From NCBI RefSeq assembly GCF_964026475.1, contig NZ_OZ032151.1:1054001-1118000 (forward strand): DNA of 64,000 bases. The letters run 5' to 3'. Of the stretch, positions 8,566 through 20,384 are shown piece after piece (positions within the stretch are counted from its first letter, which is position 1; each line of letters opens with the position of its first letter). The translations under genes were made by a program, and so were the position numbers. The notes beneath the pieces are model-generated. The model had not been told where the DNA came from and did no database searches. It saw only the letters and a program-made list of their open reading frames with translations. The stretch comes from Candidatus Tisiphia endosymbiont of Nemotelus nigrinus (GTDB lineage: Bacteria > Pseudomonadota > Alphaproteobacteria > Rickettsiales > Rickettsiaceae).

Positions 8566-9282
8566 ATGGAAGATTCTAATACTTTAGAGTATGCTTGGGA
8601 AGAAAGATATACAAATTGTCAATATGCTGAAAAATTACTCAATAGGCTATCTGAGCTTAACAAGCAAGTAACGCATCCAGTAGATATTAATGAGATTCAA
8701 AAAGGTATCTATTATGCTAAAAAATATCATGGTAGCCAAATACGACAATCCGGCGATCCCTATTATTCTCATCCGATAGAGGTGGCATACATGGTTGCAG
8801 AATATACTACATTAGAAATGTCACAATATTTCAGGACTGATATGATTATTACTAGCTTACTGCATGATACTCTTGAAGATACGGATTTGAGTGAAAAGAT
8901 GATTTTCATGGTTTTTGGTGAACAAATTGCTAGCCAAGTAGTAGATTTAACCAGAGTTAAAACCTATGGCAAGATTAGTGCGGCAGAAACATTGAATATA
9001 CTATTTCAACAAAAGAAATATGATATTTTATTGATTAAGCTATTTGACCGACTTCATAATATGCAAACTATTAGTGCTAAATCTCCAGATAAGATTCAGA
9101 AGATAATAAGAGAGACTTTAAGAGAGTTTATAGTGGTGGCTATGTACCTTGGAATGCCAAAAGTAGAACAAGAATTTAAAAGAATTTGTTTACAGAAGAA
9201 AGTTATACTTCCTAATTTCATGTCGGTTGAACAAATATTTAATTATGAGCATAACAGCCAGCTTGCTTCTCCAATTTTATAA
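8566..9282 (+). CDS. SpoT-like (p)ppGpp hydrolase, HD domain only
   Basis: About 238 aa. The HD hydrolase signature is complete: QIRQSGDPYYSHPIEVA (first His), LLHDTLEDT (HD plus ED), and LIKLFDRLHNMQT (second Asp). No synthetase, TGS or ACT domain follows, so it is a small alarmone hydrolase-type protein, as in the split spoT genes of rickettsiae. It would hydrolyse (p)ppGpp to GDP/GTP, Mn-dependent. ATG at 8566 is preferred; GTG at 8554 is in frame. Its last 44 bases overlap the 3' end of the convergent MFS gene. Confidence 0.85.
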   Translation: MEDSNTLEYAWEERYTNCQYAEKLLNRLSELNKQVTHPVDINEIQKGIYYAKKYHGSQIRQSGDPYYSHPIEVAYMVAEYTTLEMSQYFRTDMIITSLLHDTLEDTDLSEKMIFMVFGEQIASQVVDLTRVKTYGKISAAETLNILFQQKKYDILLIKLFDRLHNMQTISAKSPDKIQKIIRETLREFIVVAMYLGMPKVEQEFKRICLQKKVILPNFMSVEQIFNYEHNSQLASPIL

Positions 9283-10576
9283 AATGTCTTAGGCCAAATG
9301 CATAGCCTGCACAAGTTGGTATCATTACAATTAATAGTCCCCAGTGACCAAAATATTCTGTTAAGTATACCATGCCAAAGACGGTGATAATAGACATTAT
9401 CATACGTGCAAAAGCATATGCAAGGCTACCAGCAGTAAAGCGTTTGAAAACAGGTAAGTGTTTAAAAAAGATTGGCATAGCAGTTGTAACGCTTGGTCCT
9501 AATGCAACAACAAAGGATTGAATTAAAAATAATTCAAATGTACTGTGGATATTATACAAAAAATACGGACATAATAAAATAAAGGTAAAAATTATTATTA
9601 TCATTACTTTAAGAATCTTTAATGGATATATTCTGTAACTTAAGTAAGTTAATACTATAGAAGCAGCTAACTCTATTATTGATATGATAAAGTTCTGATG
9701 AATTACTTCTGCAGTCGTATAATCAAAAGAATTTTTTAGGATATTGCCACAATGAATATATGAGAAATAAAGCCAAACTGGCCAAGAACATTGTAATAAA
9801 AACAAAGAAAAGAGTGTCTTTTTACTGATTTTTTCTTGTACAATAGGATTATCATTTAATATATTCACATCTTCTTGAGCTTCCTCTAAAGTCTTTTTTA
9901 TTCGACGTTTTGCATCTGCGAAATCTGGTGTTTCCCTTAGGGTTGTCCTAGCAACTGAGCCTATTACGGCAATCACCATGCCGAAAGCAAAGGCATAACG
10001 CCAATTAACTCCATATAATGTTACCAGCGATGCTATACCTAAAGCAAATGTTGTACCTATACTGCCACAAACCGAAATTGATGTTACAGCTGGATATTGT
10101 ATAGGAGGTTTTATTGTCTCAGTTAAATAAAGTTCTGCCCCTATTCTTTCTCCCATGGAGGTTATACCTTGTATCACACGACATATTGTAATAATCCAAG
10201 AAGCAGTAACACCTATCTGGGCGTATGTCGGGAGAATAGCTACTATAAAACAAGAGAAAGCCATCAGTAACGTTGTAATAATCACTGTTTCTCTACGACC
10301 TATATTATCACCTATCCAGCCAAATAACAAGGCGCCAAATGGTCTAAGAACATAAGTAGAACAAAAAGCAAACGCAGTAAGCAAAGAAGTGCTAAGGGGA
10401 CTAGCTGGTTCAAAAAATAGTTCATTCAACAATGCTGCCATGTGAATATAAAGCATTAGATCAAAATACTCCAAGAATGTTCCTACTGAGAGTAATCCGA
10501 TAGCAGATTTTTGTTCTCTAGTGAGACTAATGCAATCATGAGTAACCCTAGCATTTAGTTGAATATGTTCACTCAT
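9239..10576 (-). CDS. MFS transporter, ProP (proline/betaine:H+) type
   Basis: About 445 aa with 12 predicted membrane helices. The first loop holds GALLFGWIGDNIGRRETVI and an early FLEYFDLMLY, hallmarks of the metabolite:H+ symporter family that includes ProP. Such carriers are multi-copy in Rickettsia and are thought to import host osmolytes or metabolites. ATG at 10576 is proposed; an in-frame TTG at 10624 would add 16 residues. A second family member lies at 40810-42063. Substrate unknown. Confidence 0.85.
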   Translation of the reverse strand: MSEHIQLNARVTHDCISLTREQKSAIGLLSVGTFLEYFDLMLYIHMAALLNELFFEPASPLSTSLLTAFAFCSTYVLRPFGALLFGWIGDNIGRRETVIITTLLMAFSCFIVAILPTYAQIGVTASWIITICRVIQGITSMGERIGAELYLTETIKPPIQYPAVTSISVCGSIGTTFALGIASLVTLYGVNWRYAFAFGMVIAVIGSVARTTLRETPDFADAKRRIKKTLEEAQEDVNILNDNPIVQEKISKKTLFSLFLLQCSWPVWLYFSYIHCGNILKNSFDYTTAEVIHQNFIISIIELAASIVLTYLSYRIYPLKILKVMIIIIFTFILLCPYFLYNIHSTFELFLIQSFVVALGPSVTTAMPIFFKHLPVFKRFTAGSLAYAFARMIMSIITVFGMVYLTEYFGHWGLLIVMIPTCAGYAFGLRHFIKLEKQAGCYAHN

Positions 10577-11013
10577 AGCTGATTTAATGTTACTGTTAAC
10601 CTCGGATAGTTCATATTTCTCCAATTACTATAAAATGTTATCCTGAATTTATTGCAGGATTTAAGCTACACTTAACATATCCCTCGCCCCTTTCATGATA
10701 ACCTTTTCTGTTCCGATTTCGCAAGGTTAACGCAAAACAGGATTGCTTTGTTGGCTTATGCTTTTCGCAATGATAGTTTTTTCTAAACTCTTGCATAACC
10801 AAACAATATACCAATGGGAATGGTAAGAATTCTTCCCACCAAGCTTAATATCTATTGCCCTAGCTAAAGAAGCTAAATCATCAGTCATTGTTACATTTTT
10901 ATCATCTTTAAAGTTTAGTCGAAATAGCTACTAATTATGATTAAATATAACCTAGATTAAATAGTCAACTAATTTTATATTAGAATATTATTTTTCGTTA
11001 ATAAAAATAATAT

Positions 11014-11109
11014 TCAATAATTCACAGCATTGGATATGGTTTTAATGGTTAATATCTCCTTAATTTCATGTGGTATTTTAGCAATATCTCTTTTATTACC
11101 TTTTGAGAT
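11014..11109 (-). pseudogene. Fragment resembling the C-terminus of Lon protease
   Basis: The minus strand reads GNKRDIAKIPHEIKEILTI, then KTISNAV, and stops at 11014. This resembles the conserved tail of Lon (pattern NEKDLxDIPxEVKxxLxIxxVxxVDEVL). Nothing upstream encodes the rest of Lon; the frame is cut by the palindromic repeat at 11117. Identified by eye over about 28 residues, so moderate certainty only. Confidence 0.4.
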
Positions 11110-11116
11110 GAGTACT

Positions 11117-11154
11117 TAGACACTTATATCTTTAAATTATGATACAAGTGTCTA
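11117..11154. repeat. 38-base palindrome beside the MITE
   Basis: TAGACACTTATATC ... GATACAAGTGTCTA, arms nearly perfect around TTTAAATTAT. The same core (CTTATATCTTTAAATTATGA) recurs at 63076-63101. Its outer TAGACAC matches the start of the adjoining MITE. Confidence 0.55.
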
Positions 11155-11315
11155 GACACTGTTAACGAAGCTTATTTAATCGGTGAATAAAGTCTTTTTT
11201 GTTGCAAATTATAAGATTTTTTTGAAATAGGTATACTTTCCGGCAAAAATCTTATTAATTTTCGCTAAAAAATCCATTAATTCATCAATCAAATAAGCTT
11301 TGTTAACAGTGTCTA
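11153..11315. mobile_element. 163-bp MITE, copy A
   Basis: Terminal inverted repeats start TAGACACTGTTAACGAAGCT at one end and TAGACACTGTTAACAAAGCT at the other, extending about 35 bases with few mismatches. A 164-bp copy at 61393-61556 is over 90 percent identical by eye, and one end is present at 7547-7591. It encodes no protein of its own. Its frame DTVNKAYLIDELMDFLAKIN is open across much of the element. Confidence 0.75.
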
Positions 11316-11504
11316 ATAAATTCATCAATTTAAGCATCTTGCCTCTATTTATCCTTTATCTACCATAGAATAAGGCATAGTGTACTCTAAAATTTGGGGT
11401 TGAATGATTTCATTTTTGGTTTGTTAGGTGGTTTGAATCAGATTATTTGACATAATGCAAGGAATTGCATACTATACCGCAATTATAATGTCTTTGGAGA
11501 AAGC

Positions 11505-14500
11505 ATGCCATCAAATCGATTATATTTATTTCGAGATACGCGTTTTTTGCCTATCTTTATAGTGCAATTTTGTGGTTGTCTGAATGATAGTATACTAAAA
11601 AATGCTTTAATTATATTAATTATCTATAAACTATCTAGTCAATTGATAGGATCAACCCAATTGCTTGTACTCGCTGCTAATACTATTTTTGTATTGCCTT
11701 TCGTCATATTTGCAAGTATTGCAGGACAAATAGCTGATAGGTATGAGCGATCAGCTTTAGTTAAAATTATTAAATTATTTGAACTCGCCATAGTGCTTCT
11801 TGCTACTTATGGATTTTTTAATAATAATTTAGTAATACTTTTTTTATCTATATTTCTTATGGGTATACATTCGACATTTTTTGGGCCAATTAAATACAGT
11901 GTTCTACCAGACCATTTATACCGGAATGAATTATTGGGAGCTAATGGATTCGTTGAGGCAGGAACATTTATTTCTATTTTAGTTGGTACTATTATTGGAG
12001 GATATTACACCATAAGTGGCAATTTAATAATCACTATTCTGATAATAATTGCTATAGTTGGCGTTGTTGCTAGTTATTTTATGCCAAAATCGAATAATTC
12101 TAACTGTGAAATCAAAATAAATTTAAATTTATTTCGTGAAAGTATAGAGATGATTAAATATGCTAAAGCTAAAAAGCAAGTATATCTGGCAATTCTTGGT
12201 ATATCTTGGTTTTGGTTTATTAGTGCAGCAATACTTGCTCAAATTCCATCTCTTGCTAAAGATACTTTTGGAGCTGATGAAAATGTTGCTAATTTGTTCC
12301 TTGCAACATTTTCAATTGGAGTAGGGGTTGGTTCTTTTTGGTGTAGTAAGATTCTTGGAAATGAAATTACCACGAAATATGTTTTTGTCTCGGCGATTGG
12401 CATCAGTATATTTGGTATTGATTTATTCTTCGCCAGTCGAATTAGTGCGGTTCATTATGAACCGGAACAGTTAAAGAGTATATTTGTCTTTTTATCTAAA
12501 AAGCATAATTGGCGGATCATTATCGATTTATTTTTTATAGCTGCTATTGCGGGGCTATATATTGTTCCACTTTTTGCAGTATTACAATATTTGAGTTCTT
12601 CAGCTCATCGTAGTAGAATAATTGCTATAAATAATTTTGTTAATGCTATATTTATGGCTGGGTCTACTGTAATACTATCACTGTTATTCTATTGGGAATA
12701 TTCAATACCATCTGTTATATTATTCATTAGCCTGCTTAACATAGTGGTCGCTTATTATATTTATCAATTAATTCCTGAAGTAAAAATAGTACCTTTTGCT
12801 GTCAATCGAGCTATTTTAAAATTTCTTTTTGATTGTATGTACAGAGTGGAAGTGAAAGGTATTGAAAATTTTTATAAAGCTGGCAAAAGATCAGTAGTTA
12901 CCGCCAATCATATTTCATATCTTGATCCTGCATTACTTGCAACTTATCTACCTGAAGAGATGACTTTTGCCATTAATACAACTATGGCTAAAGTGTGGTG
13001 GGTAAAACCATTCTTAACAATGGCAAAAACTTTACCAATTGATCCTACTAATGCAATGGCTATAAAGAGCTTGATTAGGGAAGTACAAAAAGATAAAAAA
13101 GTTGCTATATTCCCTGAGGGAAGAATAAGTATTACTGGCTCCTTAATGAAGATATATGAAGGACCTGGCATGATTGCTGAGAAAGCTGATGCAACAATTT
13201 TACCTGTAAGAATAGATGGTACACAATTTACTCATTTTTCTAAACTTAAGAATATATTAAAAACACGGATATTTCCTAAGGTTACTATCACTGTTTTACC
13301 ACCAGTAAATTCTCCTACTAATCAGAATATGGATAATAGGGAAAAACGTAAATATATAGGTCAAGCTCTCTATGATATCATGGTTGATATGATATTTGAA
13401 AGCTCCGATTACCAGAATACCATATTTCAGTCTCTCATTGATACAGCAAAAGCTTATGGTTTTAACAAAAAAATAATCCAAGATATTGATGATAAGTATG
13501 TTACCTATCGTCAATTAATATTACAATCTTTTACTTTAGCAAATTTAATAAAACAGGATACAGAAGTAGCTGACTATCTAGGTATTATGCTACCTAATAT
13601 GGTTGAAACTATTATTATTTTTTATGCTATGCAAGCCTGCTGCCGTCGACCAGTGATGATTGATTATATGAGTGAGGTTAGCAATATAGTAGCTTCGTGT
13701 GAAACAACTTCAGTAAAAACAATATATACTTCAAAACAATTTGTTGAAAAAGCTGGTTTACAAGAAGCGGTGGTAAAGATTTTGGAAGTTAATATAAAAG
13801 TTATTTACCTTGAAGATTTAATATCAAAAATTAGTTTATATTTAAAAATTAAGGCGGTGATTGGTAGCTTCTTTCCACAGAGTTATTATAGCAGTATGTG
13901 TAATAGTTATGATGACAGTGATCCAGCAGTTGTAGTATTTACTTCAGGTACTTCGGCAACTCCTAAAGCTGTAGTCTTATCACATAGAAACCTGCAAGCT
14001 AATAGATGCCAGGTTTTAGCTAAGTTACATTTTAGTCTAGATGATTTTGCCTTTATGGCTTTACCATTATTTCACTGTTTTGGTTTATCTGGTACAATAA
14101 TGATGACACTTAACGGTATACCAGCATTTTTATATCCTTCTCCTTTGCATTATCGGAGTGTTCCTGAGGTAATATATGATATCGGAGCAACGATTATGTT
14201 TGGTACGGATGTATTTTTACATGGTTATGCCACCTATGCTCACCCTTATGATTTTTATTCTATAAGATATGTGTTTGCTAGTAGTGAGAAACTGAGAAAA
14301 GAAACAACGCAATTATGGCTTGATAAGTTTGGTATAAGAATTTTTGAAGGGTATGGTGCGTCTGAAACATCTCCAATAATAGCGTGTAATACTCCAATGC
14401 ATTATCGTGGTGGAAGTGTAGGCCGCTTGATGCCCAAAATAGAATATTATATTAAACCAATTAACGGAATAGAAGAAGGGGGGCAGCTATTTATCAAGGG

Positions 14501-14993
14501 ACCAAATATTATGCTTGGCTATATGTACTCTAATAATCCTGGGGTTATTCATCCTACATCATCAGAAGATTTGGGTCTAGGTTGGTATGATACTGGGGAT
14601 ATTGTAAAAATTGATAAAGATGGTTATCTTACCTTATTGGGTCGTACACAACAATTTATTACAATAGAAGAAGTAAACTCATTGCTATTAATAGAGGATT
14701 TAGCTAATATGGTTGATGTTGATAGTAGGCATGTAGCTGTTTGTCCTGATGATGGTAATAAAGACAGGCAAATTTTTCTCTTTACCACCAGTCAGACTAT
14801 GAATAGAGAAAATTTTATAGAAATGATGGCTAAAAATGCAGTATATTTGAAACAAAATACTGCATCAAAAAGCTATTTACCAGTAGTTATTTCTGTTAAA
14901 GAAATACCAATTCTACCAATAGGTAAAGTAAATTATAGGCAAATAACTAAAATGCTTGAAAATTATAGAAAAGTCACTACAATGCTAGAATGA
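11505..14993 (+). CDS. aas: Fused lysophospholipid transporter, acyltransferase and acyl-ACP synthetase
   Basis: 1162 aa in three parts. Residues 1 to about 430 form an MFS carrier of LplT type. About 440-620 is a PlsC acyltransferase with NHISYLD (H-x4-D) and FPEGRIS. About 660-1160 is an AMP-forming acyl-ACP synthetase with VVFTSGTSATPKAVVLSHRN, EGYGASETSP and WYDTGDI. Together these flip lysophosphatidylethanolamine inward, activate a fatty acid on ACP and re-acylate the lipid. In E. coli LplT and Aas are separate. ATG at 11505 has GGAG upstream. All catalytic motifs look intact. It stands alone, between a repeat-filled gap and the DsbA-like gene. Confidence 0.9.
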   Translation: MPSNRLYLFRDTRFLPIFIVQFCGCLNDSILKNALIILIIYKLSSQLIGSTQLLVLAANTIFVLPFVIFASIAGQIADRYERSALVKIIKLFELAIVLLATYGFFNNNLVILFLSIFLMGIHSTFFGPIKYSVLPDHLYRNELLGANGFVEAGTFISILVGTIIGGYYTISGNLIITILIIIAIVGVVASYFMPKSNNSNCEIKINLNLFRESIEMIKYAKAKKQVYLAILGISWFWFISAAILAQIPSLAKDTFGADENVANLFLATFSIGVGVGSFWCSKILGNEITTKYVFVSAIGISIFGIDLFFASRISAVHYEPEQLKSIFVFLSKKHNWRIIIDLFFIAAIAGLYIVPLFAVLQYLSSSAHRSRIIAINNFVNAIFMAGSTVILSLLFYWEYSIPSVILFISLLNIVVAYYIYQLIPEVKIVPFAVNRAILKFLFDCMYRVEVKGIENFYKAGKRSVVTANHISYLDPALLATYLPEEMTFAINTTMAKVWWVKPFLTMAKTLPIDPTNAMAIKSLIREVQKDKKVAIFPEGRISITGSLMKIYEGPGMIAEKADATILPVRIDGTQFTHFSKLKNILKTRIFPKVTITVLPPVNSPTNQNMDNREKRKYIGQALYDIMVDMIFESSDYQNTIFQSLIDTAKAYGFNKKIIQDIDDKYVTYRQLILQSFTLANLIKQDTEVADYLGIMLPNMVETIIIFYAMQACCRRPVMIDYMSEVSNIVASCETTSVKTIYTSKQFVEKAGLQEAVVKILEVNIKVIYLEDLISKISLYLKIKAVIGSFFPQSYYSSMCNSYDDSDPAVVVFTSGTSATPKAVVLSHRNLQANRCQVLAKLHFSLDDFAFMALPLFHCFGLSGTIMMTLNGIPAFLYPSPLHYRSVPEVIYDIGATIMFGTDVFLHGYATYAHPYDFYSIRYVFASSEKLRKETTQLWLDKFGIRIFEGYGASETSPIIACNTPMHYRGGSVGRLMPKIEYYIKPINGIEEGGQLFIKGPNIMLGYMYSNNPGVIHPTSSEDLGLGWYDTGDIVKIDKDGYLTLLGRTQQFITIEEVNSLLLIEDLANMVDVDSRHVAVCPDDGNKDRQIFLFTTSQTMNRENFIEMMAKNAVYLKQNTASKSYLPVVISVKEIPILPIGKVNYRQITKMLENYRKVTTMLE

Positions 14994-15025
14994 GGTAGGA
15001 AACTTATATTTTATAGAAAAATTGA

Positions 15026-15175
15026 TGTAGCTAACGTTACGCCAAATTCACATATGTCATTGTAAGAAGGCGCTTTAGTGGCGACGAAACAATCCAAGAA
15101 AGTGATTATATTTGGGTTGCTTACACACTTCTAGCAATGATGGAGTAATGCTAATCAAATTAGCTATATAAACCT
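15026..15175. repeat. Dispersed intergenic repeat, divergent copy
   Basis: Holds GTAGCTAACGTTACGCC, CATTGTAAGAAGGCGCTTTA, GCGACGAAACAATCCAAG and the closing GCAATGATGGAGTAATGCTA, ending with TTAGCTATA. This is the same family as at 7423 but diverged. No gene seen in this gap. Confidence 0.5.
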
Positions 15176-15219
15176 TTTTTCGTAATCTAAAATTGAATAT
15201 ATTTAATAGAAAAGATATT

Positions 15220-16026
15220 ATGCATAATGTTATTAGTAAAGTATTATTGATTATTGTCGTTGTCCTAATAGCATTATTTGCTTATAAAACTATTAAGACT
15301 CCTAATGCTGTTTCTGCTACGGTTTCGATTAACACTGCCGATCAGCAATTATTAGAAAAAAAAGAAGCAGTAGAAAAAATTGAGCAGATTGTAAAAGAAT
15401 ATTTACTAAAAAATCCTGAAGTAATAATTCAGTCAATAGAAGGTCTTCAGCGGCGTAAAATGCAGGAAATGGAAATAAAAACTGCTGAATATATCAGAAA
15501 CAATAAATCTGAAATAGAAAATTCTCCTACATCTCCAGTGCTTGGTAATACTAATGGCGATATAACCATCGTTGCTTTTTATGATTATAGTTGTGGTTAT
15601 TGTAAAAAAGGTAGTCATTTTATTAATCAGTTAATTAAATCAGATGCGAACGTTAAAGTTGTTTTGCAACTATACCCACTTCTTGGTGATGCATCTAATT
15701 ATGCTGCAACTATTGCTTTGGCTGTTTATAAGACAACTCCTGATAAGTTTCAGGATATTCATAATGGTTTAATGGAGCTAAAACCTATTACCAAAGAATC
15801 TGTAGAAGAATTGCTACTAGCAAATGATTTAAATCTTGAAGTAATCACAGAAGAAATTAATAAAGGGGAGGTAAAAAATCTTCTTGACAAAAATGTTAAA
15901 TTAGCAAAAGGCTTAAAGATACAGGGAGTTCCTGCCTATATTGTTAATGGTAAATTAATAGCGGGCATGATGGATATAGAACAATTACAAAAAATAATTG
16001 CCGATATAAGAAGTCAAAATAAATAA
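15220..16026 (+). CDS. DsbA/Com1-like thiol:disulfide oxidoreductase
   Basis: About 268 aa from ATG at 15220 (a TTG at 15193 is in frame). An N-terminal membrane anchor (VLLIIVVVLIALFAYK) directs it to the periplasm. A helical linker and then a thioredoxin fold with active site FYDYSCGYCKK and cis-Pro loop IQGVPAYIVNGK follow. The CGYC pair would oxidise or shuffle disulfides in exported proteins, for example T4SS or surface proteins. Related to Com1 of Coxiella and rickettsial DsbA-family proteins. Flanked by repeats on the left and an IS element on the right. Confidence 0.87.
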   Translation: MHNVISKVLLIIVVVLIALFAYKTIKTPNAVSATVSINTADQQLLEKKEAVEKIEQIVKEYLLKNPEVIIQSIEGLQRRKMQEMEIKTAEYIRNNKSEIENSPTSPVLGNTNGDITIVAFYDYSCGYCKKGSHFINQLIKSDANVKVVLQLYPLLGDASNYAATIALAVYKTTPDKFQDIHNGLMELKPITKESVEELLLANDLNLEVITEEINKGEVKNLLDKNVKLAKGLKIQGVPAYIVNGKLIAGMMDIEQLQKIIADIRSQNK

Positions 16027-16248
16027 TAATTATATACTGGTATATTTCAAATAGATTTGGAGAATTGGATTTGAAGGTGTGGGGCAAGCCCACTCAGCGT
16101 ATATGGGTATGCGAATCTCTAATATTTTCAAAAATAATGCTTTAAAGCAGCATGGTATATTTGCTATTGATTGTGACCTTTTAATTACTTTGGTACGGTT
16201 GTTTTGTATAAATTGTTTGACAAATGTGAAATAATTTGATAAATACTA

Positions 16249-17104
16249 GGTTCTGTGAAGTTTTGTAAAAAAATAAATTAAAAAGAAGGAGAGGTAGTGT
16301 ATTTTCTATTTTAGACAATCAAAAACACTACCGGAATGAATTATCATATAAAAATCAGAGAATGGCAACAAATTATTGAAATATTAAGAAAAAGAAAAGA
16401 TATAAAAACAAGAAATGAGGATAAGCTTAGACGATTTATTGAAGCAATATGGTACATAACACGTTCAGGATGCCAATGGCGGTTGTTACCGAGTGTTTAT
16501 GGTTCATGGCGAGCAGTGCATATGAGGTTTAAAACTTGGTCTAATAAAGGAATATGGACCGATTTGTTTGAGCAAGTACAAGCTAATCCTGACATGGAAT
16601 CAACAATGATTGACGCTACTATAGTTCGTGCCCATGCATGCTCAGCAGGTTATAAAAAAGATAGCCAAGATCAAGAAGCTTTAGGGCGTAGTAAAGGAGG
16701 TTTTACTACTAAAATCCATGCCTTAGTTGACGCTCTTGGTAATCCTTTAAAGTTTATTTTAACTGCAGGTCAAAGACATGACATTACACAAGCCAACTCA
16801 TTGGTTAAAGATATTAAAAATACTATGCTCCTTGCCGATAAGGCATATGATAGCAATGCTTTTATTGAGCAGCTTGAAGAGCAAAATTGTATAGCTGTTA
16901 TTCCATCAAAAAAGAACCGAAAACAGCAAAGGGAGTACGATAAACATATCTATAAAGAACGTCATTCGATCGAATGTTTTTTTGGTAAAATTAAACATTT
17001 TAGACGAATTTTTTCGAGATTTGATAAAACTGCTACTGCTTTCTTGTCTTTTTTGCAATTTGTTGGAGCTTTTATATGGCTTCGTTAGAAAACTTCACAG
17101 AACC
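16249..17104 (+). mobile_element. Complete IS5-family insertion sequence, 856 bp
   Basis: Perfect 16-base ends GGTTCTGTGAAGTTTT (16249-16264) and AAAACTTCACAGAACC (17089-17104), flanked by TA on both sides (16247-16248, 17105-17106) as a 2-bp target duplication. One uninterrupted transposase frame fills it. Intact ends and gene suggest a recent insertion between the dsbA-like gene and rho. Confidence 0.9.
16336..17088 (+). CDS. IS5-family DDE transposase
   Basis: 250 aa. N-terminal DUF4096-like region (RRFIEAIWYITRSGCQWRLL ... WRAVHMRFKTW), then the catalytic DDE domain: MIDATIVRAH (first D), LLADKAYDSNAF (second D) and YKERHSIECFFGKIKHFRRI (E). All three acidic residues are visible. Unlike many IS427-group relatives that need a frameshift, this one is a single frame. 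It ends on the right terminal repeat boundary. Confidence 0.93.
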   Translation: MNYHIKIREWQQIIEILRKRKDIKTRNEDKLRRFIEAIWYITRSGCQWRLLPSVYGSWRAVHMRFKTWSNKGIWTDLFEQVQANPDMESTMIDATIVRAHACSAGYKKDSQDQEALGRSKGGFTTKIHALVDALGNPLKFILTAGQRHDITQANSLVKDIKNTMLLADKAYDSNAFIEQLEEQNCIAVIPSKKNRKQQREYDKHIYKERHSIECFFGKIKHFRRIFSRFDKTATAFLSFLQFVGAFIWLR

Positions 17105-17493
17105 TAATATAATTGGTGCTAGTGTTAATATCCCAAAGTTAAGTTAGTTACCCGAAAATATAAATGCTCTCTATGTTTTACTTAAACCTAGCTGGGTTGT
17201 TGGAATTTTGTGATGCTAATTTCTTAGAATCATTCTAGTAGTAGTCTAAACCTCAATCTTTAAGTAACTTAATCTTTCATAGGTTTCATGATTTTTCCGG
17301 TTTTTAAGCAATAAACCTCTTGCAAAACTAGCTATGAGAGAAGAATTTTTAATAAAAATTAATCAAAAATCGTAACTAGTACTTAAAATAAATGTACGCG
17401 AATATCCACTCGATTGATTTTGACAACAAAATGACCTGAAAGAATAAAATTTCTATAGCAGTCTCATCTTAACTAATCTAAAGAAAATAAAAT
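17105..17493 (+). other. rho upstream region
   Basis: 389 bases right of the IS element without a recognisable gene. It holds the likely rho promoter near 17420 and an AT-rich leader. Rho genes are often autoregulated by attenuation in a long leader, but I see no clear leader structure here. Confidence 0.35.
17420..17448 (+). promoter_or_regulatory. Possible rho promoter
   Basis: TTGACA (17420-17425), 17 bases, then AATAAA (17443-17448), about 46 bases before the rho ATG. The -35 is a perfect match, the -10 weak. Confidence 0.4.
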
Positions 17494-19814
<2,321 letters not shown>

Positions 19815-20384
19815 ACTTATGGTTAACCAAAATAGTATTTATCCATAGCAAACTGACGTCATTGAGAAGCTATGTGATGCACGAAAATTAGTAATATTGA
19901 TACATCTTTTAGTTAAACATCATTGTAAGGAATCACTTTAGTGACGACGTGGCAATCCAAATTACTTATTGTATTTTTTGTGTATTGCTTTGTCACAACA
20001 AAGCTATTGTTCGTAATGACGTTGAAGAATTTTATGTGTATCGCCCAGATTGATAGAGACCGATTTAACTGTAACGAAGCAGTCTAGATTTATATAAGCC
20101 TAAACATTGGTGATACGCTACGCACCACGTAACAAAATGGAAGAAACTACCAAAATATGTGCAGTTTCTTAGAAGAAGTTTTTAGCTATATGACAGAAAA
20201 GAATCTAAATAATCCTTAAAATTTAAGGTCTTAGCAACAGAAGTGTAATTTTTAAACTGTCATGAGTTATAAAAATACTTGCTTTTTGATATTTTTTTTA
20301 TTAATCTGTGTAATCTTTACATAATCTGCAATAGCCAAGTTATTTCAAATGTAGCTGTGTGAGCCATCAGGATTAACTTACCTT
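19815..20384. other. 570-base gap of dispersed repeats before tRNA-Leu
   Basis: No gene is visible. From 19827 there is a copy of the dispersed repeat (AATAGTATTTATCCATAGC, CTTTAGTGACGACGTGGCAA, and TCGTAATGACG). Bases 20093-20175 are a second repeat that recurs at 63095-63173 (see separate entry). Bases 20255-20275 carry the short motif TTTTTAAACTGTCATGAGTT seen also at 23457 and, diverged, at 31603, 36198 and 48219. Confidence 0.55.
20093..20175. repeat. 80-base repeat shared with 63095-63173
   Basis: Both copies read ATAAGCCTAAACATTGGTG, then GCACCACGTAACAAAATGGA and TGCAGTTTCTTAGAAG with only an 8-base insertion (ATACGCTA-like) distinguishing them. Near-identity over about 80 bases at two distant loci indicates a mobile or recently duplicated sequence. 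Confidence 0.65.

Larger units (their letters stand above)
10625..11504. other. 880-base gap holding gene remnants and repeats
   Basis: No full gene is visible. On the minus strand 10727-10888 is a 53-codon open frame (MTDDLASLARAIDIKLGGKN ...) whose second half runs into a dispersed repeat; I do not recognise it. The gap also holds a Lon-like tail at 11014-11109, a 38-base palindrome at 11117-11154, a complete MITE at 11153-11315, and the sequence TTTGGTTTGTTAGGTGG before the aas promoter region. Confidence 0.5.
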
